From Bacteroidia bacterium (GTDB lineage: Bacteria; Bacteroidota; Ignavibacteria; SZUA-365), in contig JAOSJT010000001.1 in the NCBI GenBank assembly GCA_027493955.1, positions 3,769,131 through 3,833,130 of the forward strand: DNA of 64,000 bases, given 5' to 3'. The notes beneath the pieces were generated by a model, which saw only the letters and a program-made list of their open reading frames with translations, did no database searches and was not told where the DNA came from. The position numbers were made by a program, and so were the translations under genes. How positions within the stretch are numbered: the first letter of the stretch is position 1; every line of letters begins with the position of its first letter. Shown here piece after piece: positions 16,116 to 24,979 of this stretch.

Positions 16116-18428
16116 ATGAAACGCTATCTTCGACGCTTCGGCGCCTCGCTGCTTCTCGCTTCCGCCTTGCTCCTGACCTCCTGCTCTCTTTCGAGCGACC
16201 TGACAAAAATGGAGGACAAGGATGATTACGTCGCGTACATAAAAAAATGGGCACCATCGGAGGACGCGTTTCTGGCGGTACAACGTCTGGCGAAACCCGC
16301 ACTCGACGCTCAGGATTGGGAGGCCGCCATTGCCGTCTTCGAACAATACCGCAGCGCCTTTCCTCTTATGGCTGGCCGCTTCGATAAAATCATTTCCTTG
16401 CTTCGGGAGCCATCCTACAATGTCGAATTACGCAACCTGCGTGGGCTCAATACGGAATGGAATGAGATCAAACCCTCCGTCACGGTGGATGGTTCGCGCT
16501 TGTACTTCGCCAGCGACCGAGAAGGTGGATTCGGGAATCTGGACATATACGTGTCGGATTTCGAAAACGACGAGTGGTCGGAACCGGTCAATATCGGTGA
16601 GCGCATCAACACGAAGGAACACGAAACGATCAATGGTATTTCCTTTGACGGAACGAAAATCCTCGTGTACGGTGGTTTCGCCGGTCATCTAGGAAATGGC
16701 GACAATTATTATTTCGAAAAAACTGCCCGCGGCTGGTCCAACATCATCCATTTCCCTCCTCTTGTCAACAGCAAATTCTATGACTCCGATGCGTTCATGA
16801 CTGCGGATGGCTTTGCGGTTCTGTTCACATCGGATCGCGAGGGCGTAACGGGCGACCGCGTCCCAAAGAATACACCCTTTCACGGCGGACTCAACGGTAA
16901 CACCGACATTTTCGTATCGGTGCGGCGCGGTACATACTGGCAGCCACCCATCAATCTCGGACCGGCAATAAACACCCCGTATGCGGAGCGCTCCGCCTTC
17001 CTGCATCCTGACGGAAAAACGCTCTATTTTTCCTCGGACGGCCATCCCGGTCTTGGAAAGCTCGATGTGTTTAAATCCATCCGACTACGCGAAGATTCCT
17101 GGACAGAATGGAGTATACCCGTCAATCTCGGAAAGGATGTGAACACTTCCGAAGATGACTGGGGATACAAAATTACTCCCGATGGCAGGTATGCGTTTTA
17201 TGCCGCATCCAATCGTCCCGGGAGTGCTGGTCAGAACGATCTGTACATGATCACTCTGCCGCGTGCAGCGCGTCCGGAAAGTCCTGTCGCCACGCTTTCC
17301 GGTAATATCCTTGACGACAATGGCAATCCCATCGGTGCCGACATCATGGTGCAGAGGTTGTCGGACGGCAAGGTGGTCGGTACCGGACAGAGCGACCCGG
17401 AAACGGGACGCTTCATGCTTTCGGTTCCCGAAGGAGACAATATCGCCCTTTTCGTTGAAAAAGAGGGCTATTATCCGGATGCGAAGAACCTTGATTTGAG
17501 TAAAGGAAGCCTTGCCGAAGCCGGTGATCGCAACGGCGACGGTCGTAACGGCGACGGTCAGAATGGTGATGGTCGGAATGGTGATGGTCGTAACGGCGAC
17601 GGTCAGAATGGTGATGGCCGGAACGGCGACGGCCGGAATGGTGATGGTCGGAACGGCGACGGCCGGAATGGCGATGGTCGGAATGGCGATGGCCGTAACG
17701 GCGACGGTCAGAATGGAGATGGCCGGAACGGCGACGGTCGGAATGGCGATGGCCGTAACGGCGACGGTCAGAATGGAGATGGCCGGAATGGCGATGGTCG
17801 TAACGGCGACGGTCAGAATGGCGATGGCCGTAACGGCGACGGTCAGAATGGAGATGGTCGGAATGGAGATGGCCGGAATGGCGACGGTCGTAACGGCGAC
17901 GGTCAGAATGGTGATGGTCGGAATGGCGATGGTCGGAATGGTGATGGCCGGAATGGCGATGGCCGGAATGGCGATGGCCGTAACCGAGACGGCCGAGACG
18001 GCAGCGGGCGCAGTTTTTCGTTCAATTTCGACCTGAAGTCCGTCGAGAGCATGAGGAGCAAACGTGACAAATGGGGTGATTTGCTGGCTCAAGGACTGAA
18101 CAACATTTTCTTCGATTTCAACAAATGGGATCTCAGACCAGAATCCTATTTTGAGATAGATCGGCTGCTACGTTTCCTTGAGCTCCACCCTGATCTGCGC
18201 ATCGTCATAGCAGCACATACCGACGACATTGGGACGGAGGATTACAACTTCGATTTGTCCAATAAACGCGCCCGCTCGGTGATGGACTATCTCATTCGCA
18301 AGAACATTGACAGGAGTCGATTGGAATTCCTCGGCTATGGCGAGTCGAGACCAGCCGTCCCGAATGATTCCGAGGAAAACAGGGCGAAGAATCGCCGGGT
18401 TGAATTTCGTCTGGCTGAAACCGACTAA
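16116..18428 (+). CDS. PorE-like OmpA lipoprotein with NGDG pentapeptide repeats
   Basis: The protein has 770 aa from the ATG at 16116, chosen because a type II signal peptide with lipobox LLTSC follows. Order of parts: a short TPR-like helical region (residues 45-95, ALDAQDWEAAIAVFEQY); a PD40-type propeller (about 105-385, repeats such as SRLYFASDREGGFGNLDIYV and KTLYFSSDGHPGLGKLDVF); a carboxypeptidase-regulatory-like fold (about 388-455, TLSGNILDDNGNPI); a low-complexity (R/Q)NGDG repeat (472-621); and an OmpA C-terminal peptidoglycan-binding domain (about 655-768, IFFDFNKWDLRPES, HTDDIGTEDYNFDLSNKRA). This TPR-propeller-CRD-OmpA order is that of PorE, an essential T9SS component that anchors the machine to peptidoglycan. 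The repeat sits exactly between the CRD and the anchor, where PorE has only a linker. It could be a paralogue rather than PorE itself. Confidence 0.85.
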   Translation: MKRYLRRFGASLLLASALLLTSCSLSSDLTKMEDKDDYVAYIKKWAPSEDAFLAVQRLAKPALDAQDWEAAIAVFEQYRSAFPLMAGRFDKIISLLREPSYNVELRNLRGLNTEWNEIKPSVTVDGSRLYFASDREGGFGNLDIYVSDFENDEWSEPVNIGERINTKEHETINGISFDGTKILVYGGFAGHLGNGDNYYFEKTARGWSNIIHFPPLVNSKFYDSDAFMTADGFAVLFTSDREGVTGDRVPKNTPFHGGLNGNTDIFVSVRRGTYWQPPINLGPAINTPYAERSAFLHPDGKTLYFSSDGHPGLGKLDVFKSIRLREDSWTEWSIPVNLGKDVNTSEDDWGYKITPDGRYAFYAASNRPGSAGQNDLYMITLPRAARPESPVATLSGNILDDNGNPIGADIMVQRLSDGKVVGTGQSDPETGRFMLSVPEGDNIALFVEKEGYYPDAKNLDLSKGSLAEAGDRNGDGRNGDGQNGDGRNGDGRNGDGQNGDGRNGDGRNGDGRNGDGRNGDGRNGDGRNGDGQNGDGRNGDGRNGDGRNGDGQNGDGRNGDGRNGDGQNGDGRNGDGQNGDGRNGDGRNGDGRNGDGQNGDGRNGDGRNGDGRNGDGRNGDGRNRDGRDGSGRSFSFNFDLKSVESMRSKRDKWGDLLAQGLNNIFFDFNKWDLRPESYFEIDRLLRFLELHPDLRIVIAAHTDDIGTEDYNFDLSNKRARSVMDYLIRKNIDRSRLEFLGYGESRPAVPNDSEENRAKNRRVEFRLAETD
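17529..17978 (+). repeat. 15-bp tandem repeat, 30 units, encoding (R/Q)NGDG
   Basis: Thirty consecutive 15-bp units encode R-N-G-D-G (22 times) or Q-N-G-D-G (8 times); two degenerate units (RNRDG, RDGSG) follow. Synonymous changes (cggaat/cgtaac, ggtgat/ggcgac) are scattered in blocks, showing repeat expansion by slippage or unequal exchange followed by drift. Because the unit length is a multiple of three, other frames are also open across it, which creates false ORFs on both strands. Confidence 0.95.
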
Positions 18429-18492
18429 TCCTGTCAAAACGGCACACGCGCAACCGGTGTCGTACAAACTGCTCTGAGAATCATGACAGCAA

Positions 18493-18525
18493 CGGGCGCG
18501 GTGAATTCCGCGCCCGCCGTTTTTT
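18493..18525 (+). terminator. Rho-independent terminator after the PorE-like gene
   Basis: CGGGCGCGG at 18493-18501 pairs with CCGCGCCCG at 18508-18516 around TGAATT, and six T residues follow shortly after (18520-18525). It lies 65 bp after the plus-strand stop, between convergent transcription units. Confidence 0.85.
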
Positions 18526-18553
18526 CCTTCCTGTGGCCAGCACACAAACCGCT

Positions 18554-20023
18554 TCACATTCTCAGGTCTTCGATCACACATTTTGCAGCATGTTTGCCGG
18601 ATAAAAGCACCAACGGCACTCCGCCACCTGGATGAGCGGCACCCCCGCAGAGATACAGACCTCGTGGCTGGCGTACTCTGTTACCTGGACGCAGAAAAGC
18701 GGCATTTCTGGAATTGGAGGAGATTCCGTAAATGCTACCGCGAAAGGCGCTGTATTTTGTCTCGAGATCGGCCGGTGTGATGATGTGCTCGACCATAATG
18801 CGATCACGTATTTCAACACCGCTTGCAGTAAGCTGCCGTAGAACTGATTCGCGGATCCGATCAATGTCCGGCACAGCATTTCGCTCGGTCAATGCCGGCA
18901 TATTGATGAGTACGAACCAGTTCTCTTGACCAGGCGGTGCGTGGTCCGGATCGGCTTTCGATGTTATCGAAACGTACACGGTGGGATCACTGGGAACCCG
19001 GCATTCGTCAAAAATCTGACGGAACTCTTTACGATAATTGCCGGAGAAAAAAATGTTGTGATGGGCGAGTTGTGCATGCGTAGTATCGACGCCCCAGAGA
19101 AAAACGAAACCGCTGCATGAGGGCTCGAAGGTACGTTTGCGTGACCATAGGGTCGAAGCTTCCAGCAAATGTGTCAGGGTGTAGACTGCATCAGCGTTGC
19201 TGACTATCCTCGAAAAAGGAAGGTCCTCACCGTGGATACGTAAGCCCCGGACCCGCTGACCGTCGTGCAATATCTGTTGCACATCCGATTCGTAATGGAG
19301 CGTCACTCCCATGTCCTGTGCCAGACGGGCAAGAGAGGTGACCAGCGCGTGCATTCCTCCGCGGACGTAGTATCCACCCAATCGGTACTCGACATGCGGA
19401 ATGATGTTGAGAGTTGCCGGAGCTTTGAATGGATCGGAGCCATTGTATGTGGCATAGCGATCGAATATCTGTACAAGACGGTGATCTTCGAAAAATGAAG
19501 ACACGGCATTGTGCACACTGCGAAAGGCATCGATACGCGGAAGTTGCAGTAAGGTCAGCAAATTCCGGGTATGGAGAAGGTTCTTTAGGTCATCGAGCCG
19601 GTTGAACAGAAATAGATCGCTCGTCAGACGGTAGATTCGTTCACTGTAATCCAGGAAACGCCGAACCGCCACTTCTTCCCCGGGGGCCAGGTTGCGTACT
19701 TCTTCGAGTAAGCGCATCTCATCAGACCACGCGTCGAATCGTGTACCATCATCAAAAAAATAGCGGCATATCGGATCGACGGGTTCGAATAGGACGTCGC
19801 GTTTTCGTCCAGCCGACGTGTAGAGATCATCCACCACGAAGGGCATGGTCAGAAGTGACGGACCGGTATCAAAACGAAAGCCTCCGGTGCGGACTTCAGC
19901 CGCTTTCCCTCCGGGAGCGGAATGTCGTTCATACAGATGCACCTCGACTCCGGCAACCGCCAGCTCGATAGCGGCGGCGAGACCTCCGAAACCAGCCCCG
20001 ATTACGGCTACCTTCTGCGCCAT
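18554..20023 (-). CDS. crtD: CrtD-type carotenoid 3,4-desaturase (CrtI family)
   Basis: The protein has 489 aa. The N-terminal dinucleotide-binding motif is VAVIGAGFGGLAAAIELA, followed by YERHSAPGGKAAE; the C-terminal FAD motif is GLYLCGGAAHPGGGVPLVLLSG, as in the bacterial phytoene desaturase family. The middle motif RYATYNGSDPFKAPATLNI is closer to 1-hydroxycarotenoid 3,4-desaturases (CrtD) of Bacteroidota than to phytoene desaturases. CrtD would introduce the 3',4' double bond after CruF hydration, and cruF lies 13 bp upstream. It is the last gene of the carotenoid operon. It probably acts at the inner membrane. A phytoene desaturase (CrtI) role remains possible, since the only other CrtI-family gene here is CrtISO-like. 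Confidence 0.8.
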   Translation of the reverse strand: MAQKVAVIGAGFGGLAAAIELAVAGVEVHLYERHSAPGGKAAEVRTGGFRFDTGPSLLTMPFVVDDLYTSAGRKRDVLFEPVDPICRYFFDDGTRFDAWSDEMRLLEEVRNLAPGEEVAVRRFLDYSERIYRLTSDLFLFNRLDDLKNLLHTRNLLTLLQLPRIDAFRSVHNAVSSFFEDHRLVQIFDRYATYNGSDPFKAPATLNIIPHVEYRLGGYYVRGGMHALVTSLARLAQDMGVTLHYESDVQQILHDGQRVRGLRIHGEDLPFSRIVSNADAVYTLTHLLEASTLWSRKRTFEPSCSGFVFLWGVDTTHAQLAHHNIFFSGNYRKEFRQIFDECRVPSDPTVYVSITSKADPDHAPPGQENWFVLINMPALTERNAVPDIDRIRESVLRQLTASGVEIRDRIMVEHIITPADLETKYSAFRGSIYGISSNSRNAAFLRPGNRVRQPRGLYLCGGAAHPGGGVPLVLLSGKHAAKCVIEDLRM

Positions 20024-20036
20024 TGTGCCTCTCGTG

Positions 20037-20687
20037 TCAGGGTAAAAAGATACGCGATTTCAGACCGACCACTGTAAGGGCGAAATACCAGAGCTGTGCC
20101 ATATACAGATGCGCGGGTAGACGGAGATGCGACCTCCGCTTTGTCGTATCGCGCAAGAGCGCCGCCGCTGCCACGCTGATGACGAACCAGCTCATGTAAT
20201 TGCTTGTCGGAGGAAAGCCACCTTCCCAATGCCAGTAATCGAGCGCATCAGCTGCGAACTCCAGAAAGAAGTCAAATATCGTTGCAAAGAGGCCAACCAA
20301 AAGGACGCTGACACGTGAGAAGAAATGTCCGGTCACAGCGTCGCTGCCGGAAATGACCGCGATCCAGGCGAAGGGGATGACCAGCGATACGCCAAGAACC
20401 TGTAGACCCAGTGTATCGGTATAGACATATTCACCGAACGGAAATCCCGTCGCCACGCCCAGAGCTTCCACGCCCCATGTCACCACGAATATGGCCAACG
20501 CGGCAAGACCGCTCTTCCAGCTTATGCGGTATGTCAACGAATAGGAGACTATTGCGGTAATCACCAGCACTGCCGGTGTAGTGTATGTCATGAAGTTCTG
20601 GAAGTATCCGAGGCTGTTCCAGATGCCACCGGCAATGAAAAAAACATACACGCCAACGATTGTCCAGGAGTTATGTCGCAGGTTCAT
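20037..20687 (-). CDS. cruF: CruF-type carotenoid 1',2'-hydratase
   Basis: The protein has 216 aa with six to seven predicted membrane helices and belongs to the carotenoid biosynthesis family that includes CruF (Caroten_synth). Visible signatures are GVEALGVATGFPFGEYVYTD, LGVSLVIPFAWI and FPPTSNYMSWF. CruF adds water across the 1',2' bond of the acyclic end of gamma-carotene to give the 1'-hydroxyl. It starts inside the stop of the upstream oxidoreductase gene (ATGA overlap), so the two are translationally coupled, and it is followed by the CrtD-type desaturase that would use its product. Confidence 0.85.
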   Translation of the reverse strand: MNLRHNSWTIVGVYVFFIAGGIWNSLGYFQNFMTYTTPAVLVITAIVSYSLTYRISWKSGLAALAIFVVTWGVEALGVATGFPFGEYVYTDTLGLQVLGVSLVIPFAWIAVISGSDAVTGHFFSRVSVLLVGLFATIFDFFLEFAADALDYWHWEGGFPPTSNYMSWFVISVAAAALLRDTTKRRSHLRLPAHLYMAQLWYFALTVVGLKSRIFLP

Positions 20688-22219
20688 TCGTCCATCATCC
20701 GAAATCGGTTATACAATGCCAGAGCACCGAGTGTGACACCCGGCAGTCCCTGACCAGGAAATATCGTGTCTCCACACAAATATACACCCTCGAAAGGAGT
20801 TTTCGGACTCGGGAATCGGAAGGGAAACAGCCGTCTGTCGAGTGGCAATCCGCCCACCAGCCCATCCAGCCTTCCGGTGTATTTTTCGAACGTTGTTGGG
20901 GTCCCGCACTGTATTCGTGAAAAGCGGAATTCCCGCAACTCCGGCACATGTGAGCGCAGCGCAACTTCGACTTCGGCAGCGGCATACGCTTTCCATGCTT
21001 TTCTTTGCTCACCTCTTTGCAGAAGCGCGGGATGATCCCGTCGGATATGGGTGCTGATAGTAAGCGCCCTGTATCCGTCTGGCGCTCTTCTCGCATCGGC
21101 AGGATGGGAAAAGGAACAAAACAATGTGCTGCTGCCGCAATATTCCAATGCATGCGGGAGGATCACCTGCAAATTTATCGGCACCTCCTTCACCAGTTCA
21201 CTCTCCACGAGTGCATACACCGTGAATGCACCCCAGAGTGTCACCCCGGACGACTCGATGCGTCTTACTATGCGTCGGAAGTAGTTGGCAGCCTCGCCGT
21301 CGAATATGGCAGGAAGGTTGAATATCGGTACACTGCTCACGACGACAGGTGACGTATATACGGTGCCTCGCGCGGTCCGGACAGACCACCCTCCACTCTC
21401 GCGGGTCACTGCAACGACACGTTGCAGATACTCGACGTAGCCACCAGCACTGTGCAGACGCTCCTCAAGAAACCGTGCATAGGCGATCATACCTCCTGCC
21501 ACAGAGAAGACGGGATAATCAGGATAGGTAAGCCCCAGTGCACCCGCCAGAAAGGGGATATGGGAGGACGATGCCTGACTGGTGATGAGCAACTGGGCAT
21601 CGATGAAACGACGGAATTCCGGGTCGGAGAGCCCGTGTCGTTGTATTCGAGACGCTATGGGCGATAGCACATGGGGAAGATGCCGTAACACAGCAGGCTG
21701 CAGACTACGCAGATCTGCCAGTGCTTCCAGCGGAGTCAAAGGAGGGAGATGGCGCACCGCGGTAAGCATACCGTATGCTGCATCACTGAAATGCCGTAGT
21801 TCATCCCAAAATGCTCTCTGATCCTGTCCGAAGTGATCCCGCACCTGTTCGTACCAGCTGAAGCGATCCGGACTCCGGTGCAGCGTGCGTGCGTTCATGG
21901 ACACTCCCATAGGAGGATCGGCTGGAAGCAATGCGTCGAATTCTCCAATAATGTCGAAGAGCGCGCGTAACGGTTGACCCGGCGCGATCCCGCTAAACGT
22001 CGTTGCTCCGACATCGAACACTGCTCCATCCTTTTCATAGGATGACGCGCAGCCACCGGGGTAATGAATGCCCTCCAGAACCAGCACCTTTCGACCCGTC
22101 GTGGCCAACAAAGCCGCAGAGGTCAAACCCGCAATCCCGGCACCTATGACGATCACGTCCGGATCACCAATGGTCTCAACCACCGGTAACCCGGATAGCG
22201 CACGTGGAGAACTGTTCAT
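20684..22219 (-). CDS. CrtI/CrtISO-like carotenoid oxidoreductase
   Basis: The protein has 511 aa from the ATG at 22219, which overlaps the previous stop as ATGA. The N-terminal motif VIVIGAGIAGLTSAALLATTG is followed by LEGIHYPGGCASSYEKDG, with a C-terminal FAD motif VYLCGDTIFPGQGLPGVTLG. The central QLLITSQASSSHIPFLAGAL is of the kind found in carotenoid isomerases (CrtISO/CrtH) and cyanobacterial C-3',4' desaturases rather than CrtI. Possible roles are phytoene or zeta-carotene desaturation, cis-trans isomerisation or a late desaturation. As no third CrtI-family gene is present here, this one or the crtD-like gene may have to supply lycopene, unless crtI lies elsewhere. It is a flavoprotein at the membrane surface. 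Confidence 0.7.
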   Translation of the reverse strand: MNSSPRALSGLPVVETIGDPDVIVIGAGIAGLTSAALLATTGRKVLVLEGIHYPGGCASSYEKDGAVFDVGATTFSGIAPGQPLRALFDIIGEFDALLPADPPMGVSMNARTLHRSPDRFSWYEQVRDHFGQDQRAFWDELRHFSDAAYGMLTAVRHLPPLTPLEALADLRSLQPAVLRHLPHVLSPIASRIQRHGLSDPEFRRFIDAQLLITSQASSSHIPFLAGALGLTYPDYPVFSVAGGMIAYARFLEERLHSAGGYVEYLQRVVAVTRESGGWSVRTARGTVYTSPVVVSSVPIFNLPAIFDGEAANYFRRIVRRIESSGVTLWGAFTVYALVESELVKEVPINLQVILPHALEYCGSSTLFCSFSHPADARRAPDGYRALTISTHIRRDHPALLQRGEQRKAWKAYAAAEVEVALRSHVPELREFRFSRIQCGTPTTFEKYTGRLDGLVGGLPLDRRLFPFRFPSPKTPFEGVYLCGDTIFPGQGLPGVTLGALALYNRFRMMDE

Positions 22220-23340
22220 GTGTCCGACCCACGTACCGGAATGGTCCGTCCCTTCCACCGCACTGCGCCTCGGGCATAACGTTGCCAGACTGCATGAATA
22301 CCGATACCTACCGCGGCCAAAATGCCAAACGGGTGAAGAAGCACTGTCACCATTCCGTGTCGCAATCGCAGAGCAAGGAATGAGCGCAGCAGCAGATTCA
22401 GGAGAACAAGCACCGAAGCCAATACGGACGGCTTCACCGCGAGTGCAACGTACGGTGCGACGAACAGAAGCAGTAACAACACATGCGCAGCGCCGAAGGC
22501 AACGACATTAAAATTGAACGCCGCGAAAAAATTCTTTGAAAAGCCCTCCAGCACTTCGCGACCGCTGTTGTACATTCGGCAATTCACAGCCCCGACTCCC
22601 GACATGAGAAGCATGCGCAGCCCCAACTGTTTGCTCCGCTGCGCCAGACGTATGTCTTCCACAATTTCCGAACGGACCGCTGCATGACCTCCCACACGCA
22701 CGTAGGACTTTCGCGTGAAGGCTATCCATTGACCGTTCGCAGCCGAGAGCGATGAAAATCGTGTGCGATGCACCAATTGCATTGGAAGGAAGGCGTAGAG
22801 CAACACATCCATCACCGGGACGATCAGGCGTGAAGCAATGCCGCGCAGGAGCTGTCGCGGAAATGCGGAGAGTACATCAGCGCGATAGGCGTGCATTGCC
22901 CCGACCGTCCCGGACAGTGCTGAGATCTCCGGTCGTACATCCGCATCCATGAACAGAAGCACATCACCTCGCGCCTGCTCTGAAAGTTGATGACAGGCCC
23001 AGTTCTTTCCCGTCCAACCTGGCGGCAGCGAATTTCCCTTTATGAGCGAAACAGCGCTCCATCGTGAGCTCGCAGCTTCTACCAGAGCAGCGGTGTTATC
23101 GGTCGATTCGTCGTCGAGTACCAACACATCAAAGTTTTCCCAATCCTGCGCTTCAAGTGCGTCCAGAAGACCCTGGATGTTCGTGCCTTCATTGCGAGCA
23201 GGAATGCAAACGGTAATCCAGGGAGATGCTCCGCGGGATGCGCGTCTCTTCGCAAGAAACGGGCCAAACACCATGTTCACACCCGCAACTACAACTAGAG
23301 CGGAGAGTACAACCCCGATCCCTATCAGGAACACGTCCAT
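22216..23340 (-). CDS. Family 2 glycosyltransferase, CruG-like
   Basis: The protein has 374 aa with one N-terminal membrane helix, a GT2 catalytic domain (ITVCIPARNEGTNIQGLL, VLDDESTDNTAALVE, the DxD motif in LLFMDADVRPE, and a QxxRW-like EIVEDIRLAQRSKQLGL) and three to four C-terminal membrane helices. This layout is that of CruG, which glycosylates hydroxylated carotenoids in cyanobacteria, and of HpnB-like transferases. With CruF in the same operon, a carotenoid glycoside is the likely product; the sugar and the hydroxyl used cannot be read. It follows crtB after 8 bp and overlaps the next gene by 4 bp. Confidence 0.75.
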   Translation of the reverse strand: MDVFLIGIGVVLSALVVVAGVNMVFGPFLAKRRASRGASPWITVCIPARNEGTNIQGLLDALEAQDWENFDVLVLDDESTDNTAALVEAASSRWSAVSLIKGNSLPPGWTGKNWACHQLSEQARGDVLLFMDADVRPEISALSGTVGAMHAYRADVLSAFPRQLLRGIASRLIVPVMDVLLYAFLPMQLVHRTRFSSLSAANGQWIAFTRKSYVRVGGHAAVRSEIVEDIRLAQRSKQLGLRMLLMSGVGAVNCRMYNSGREVLEGFSKNFFAAFNFNVVAFGAAHVLLLLLFVAPYVALAVKPSVLASVLVLLNLLLRSFLALRLRHGMVTVLLHPFGILAAVGIGIHAVWQRYARGAVRWKGRTIPVRGSDT

Positions 23341-23348
23341 AATACCGA

Positions 23349-24332
23349 CTAATCAACCGACGTCATTTGCGGCAGCGTTGCTTTGTTGACTTCGGCAACG
23401 TGTTGTTGCAGTTCGGGGCTCTTATGGGTATTTCGGGCAAAATTCCCAAAAGGAAAAAGCATGAAACCCAGTGTGGTGAATTTGCGAAGCGTGGAAACGA
23501 CGGGCCGTCTGGTAAAAATATCGTAGTCATTTCTCTCAATCTCAAAGAGAATCCCGCGGTAGAGTCGCGATGCCGCACGGACAGCACCGCGCCCGCTTCG
23601 ATGCAACAGGGGTATACCGTGTTCGGCGCGGTCGAAATAGGTATGCGCGCGATCCACCTCGAAACGGAGGAATGACTTCATCGTGCTATCCAGGCGCTGT
23701 GCGGCTATATCCGCTTCGCTCAGACCGTACGAAGCGAGTTCGTCCATCGGCAGGTACACCTTACCGCGCAGCCGCCAGTCCTCGTCAACGTCACGAAGAA
23801 TATTGGTAAGTTGCATGCCAATACCGAGATCTTCCGCATAGGGAAAAGCTGCGCGATCATGATAGCCGAACACATGCGTCATCATCAGCCCGACCACGGA
23901 AGCGACATGATAACAGAATTTACGCAGCTCGGTAAATGAATAATAGCGGTCAAACTGCAGATCCATCGCTACTCCATCGATCAGCGCGTGCGCAAGCTGC
24001 ACTGGGATGCCGCGATGATGTACCGTACGGATGAAGGTCGCCATGACCGGATGCTGAGATTCTCCCGAAATGTACGCCTGCGTAAGTTCCTCGCGCCAGG
24101 CGTCGAGTTCCTGCTTCACGATTGTCTGAGGCCTGCTTCTCGGAGCGTCGACAATGTTGTCCGTATGTCTGCAAAATCCATACACGGCGTACACATCATC
24201 GCGACGCGACAACGGCATGAGCTGCGTAGCCAAATAAAAACTCTTCGAATAGGTGCGGGTGAGAAGCCGGACATACTGACGTGCCGGAAGCAGGTCCAGA
24301 TTCGCGTCAGCGTTGGGCGACGTCAAGGTCAT
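23349..24332 (-). CDS. crtB: Phytoene synthase
   Basis: The protein has 327 aa of the squalene/phytoene synthase family. It condenses two geranylgeranyl diphosphates to phytoene. The two aspartate-rich, Mg-diphosphate binding motifs are present: RHTDNIVD near residue 55 and DLGIGMQLTNILRDVDED near residue 170, with the flap region ending RGKVYLPMDEL that is typical of CrtB. A strong AGGAGAG precedes the ATG. It lies 15 bp after crtYd and 8 bp before the glycosyltransferase in the same operon. No geranylgeranyl diphosphate synthase (crtE) is in the window. Confidence 0.93.
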   Translation of the reverse strand: MTLTSPNADANLDLLPARQYVRLLTRTYSKSFYLATQLMPLSRRDDVYAVYGFCRHTDNIVDAPRSRPQTIVKQELDAWREELTQAYISGESQHPVMATFIRTVHHRGIPVQLAHALIDGVAMDLQFDRYYSFTELRKFCYHVASVVGLMMTHVFGYHDRAAFPYAEDLGIGMQLTNILRDVDEDWRLRGKVYLPMDELASYGLSEADIAAQRLDSTMKSFLRFEVDRAHTYFDRAEHGIPLLHRSGRGAVRAASRLYRGILFEIERNDYDIFTRRPVVSTLRKFTTLGFMLFPFGNFARNTHKSPELQQHVAEVNKATLPQMTSVD

Positions 24333-24347
24333 GGGAAACTCTCCTGA

Positions 24348-24674
24348 TCAATGGGCGTGGTCATGCGATTCTGACGCGCGGTTCGGGCTGCGCGATAGCT
24401 TTTCATAGATCGAAATTGTGGAGGTGACGAGGGAAAACAGATACCCAGTATCTTCGATCGGAATCGTCACCAGTCTCAATCCGGTGATTGCATGCGATGC
24501 ATATATAACAACAGGAAGTGCCGTGAGAATTCCATTGATCACAAAAAAAAGTACTGACATGATCGCCATGAACAGCCAGTAGCGTCTTGTGAGCAGTAGC
24601 CGGGTCCGTAACAGAAGCAGATCCAGCAGAACGGTGATGATCACCGCAGCAATGACAAGTGTGGTGTACGTCAT
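24348..24674 (-). CDS. crtYd: Lycopene cyclase subunit, CrtYd type
   Basis: The protein has 108 aa from the ATG at 24674, which overlaps the crtYc stop as ATGA. It has three membrane helices (LVIAAVIITVLLDLLLL, LFMAIMSVLFFVINGI and the last before the tail) and the conserved TIPIEDTGYLFSLVTSTISI, the PIED motif of the CrtYcd/CarR cyclase family. The second half of this family is normally either fused (CrtYcd) or separate. A His/Asp tail (ESHDHAH) ends the protein. It cyclises the ends of lycopene together with CrtYc in the inner membrane. Confidence 0.85.
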   Translation of the reverse strand: MTYTTLVIAAVIITVLLDLLLLRTRLLLTRRYWLFMAIMSVLFFVINGILTALPVVIYASHAITGLRLVTIPIEDTGYLFSLVTSTISIYEKLSRSPNRASESHDHAH

Positions 24675-24979
24675 TTTTTCACCAGCCAGCCGACGGTCTC
24701 CCACACAAGAATCGATGCAAGTGGGACCACAACGAAAAAGAGCACCTCCTCGATCGGAAGGTTGATTATTGTGAGCCCCAAGGTGTAACGGGGTGAGAAG
24801 CTCCAATGACCGGCGGCGGTGACGAGTACGTCCCAAATCAGAAAGGGAAGCGCGACGAGTGCCATGGCGGCCAGCGCCCTGCCCTTACGTTTGTGTAACG
24901 GCAGAGCCGGATCGTTCATTTTCCAGAGAAAGGGAACGCCCGTGAAGACGATGAGTCCGAGGTAGACGAAGTGTTCCAA
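24671..24979 (-). CDS. crtYc: Lycopene cyclase subunit, CrtYc type
   Basis: The protein has 102 aa if translation begins at TTG 24979 (LEHFVYLGLIVFTG); the frame is open further upstream, but that part is not membrane-like. It has three membrane helices and the family motif INLPIEEVLFFVVVPLAS, the PxEE signature of CrtYc. With CrtYd it forms the two-subunit beta-cyclase known from actinobacteria and some Bacteroidota. It is the first gene of the carotenoid operon and starts about 130 bp after the ferredoxin terminator, so it should have its own promoter there. Confidence 0.82.
   Translation of the reverse strand: MEHFVYLGLIVFTGVPFLWKMNDPALPLHKRKGRALAAMALVALPFLIWDVLVTAAGHWSFSPRYTLGLTIINLPIEEVLFFVVVPLASILVWETVGWLVKK

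Noticed and set aside
17529-17978. CRISPR-like array in the 15-bp repeat
   Set aside because: Units are directly joined without spacers and encode protein, so it is a coding tandem repeat.
17085-18092. Minus-strand 335-aa ORF and plus-strand 174-aa ORF across the repeat
   Set aside because: They exist only because the 15-bp repeat is a multiple of three and leaves other frames open; the products are simple repeats, and the real frame encodes the PorE-like protein.
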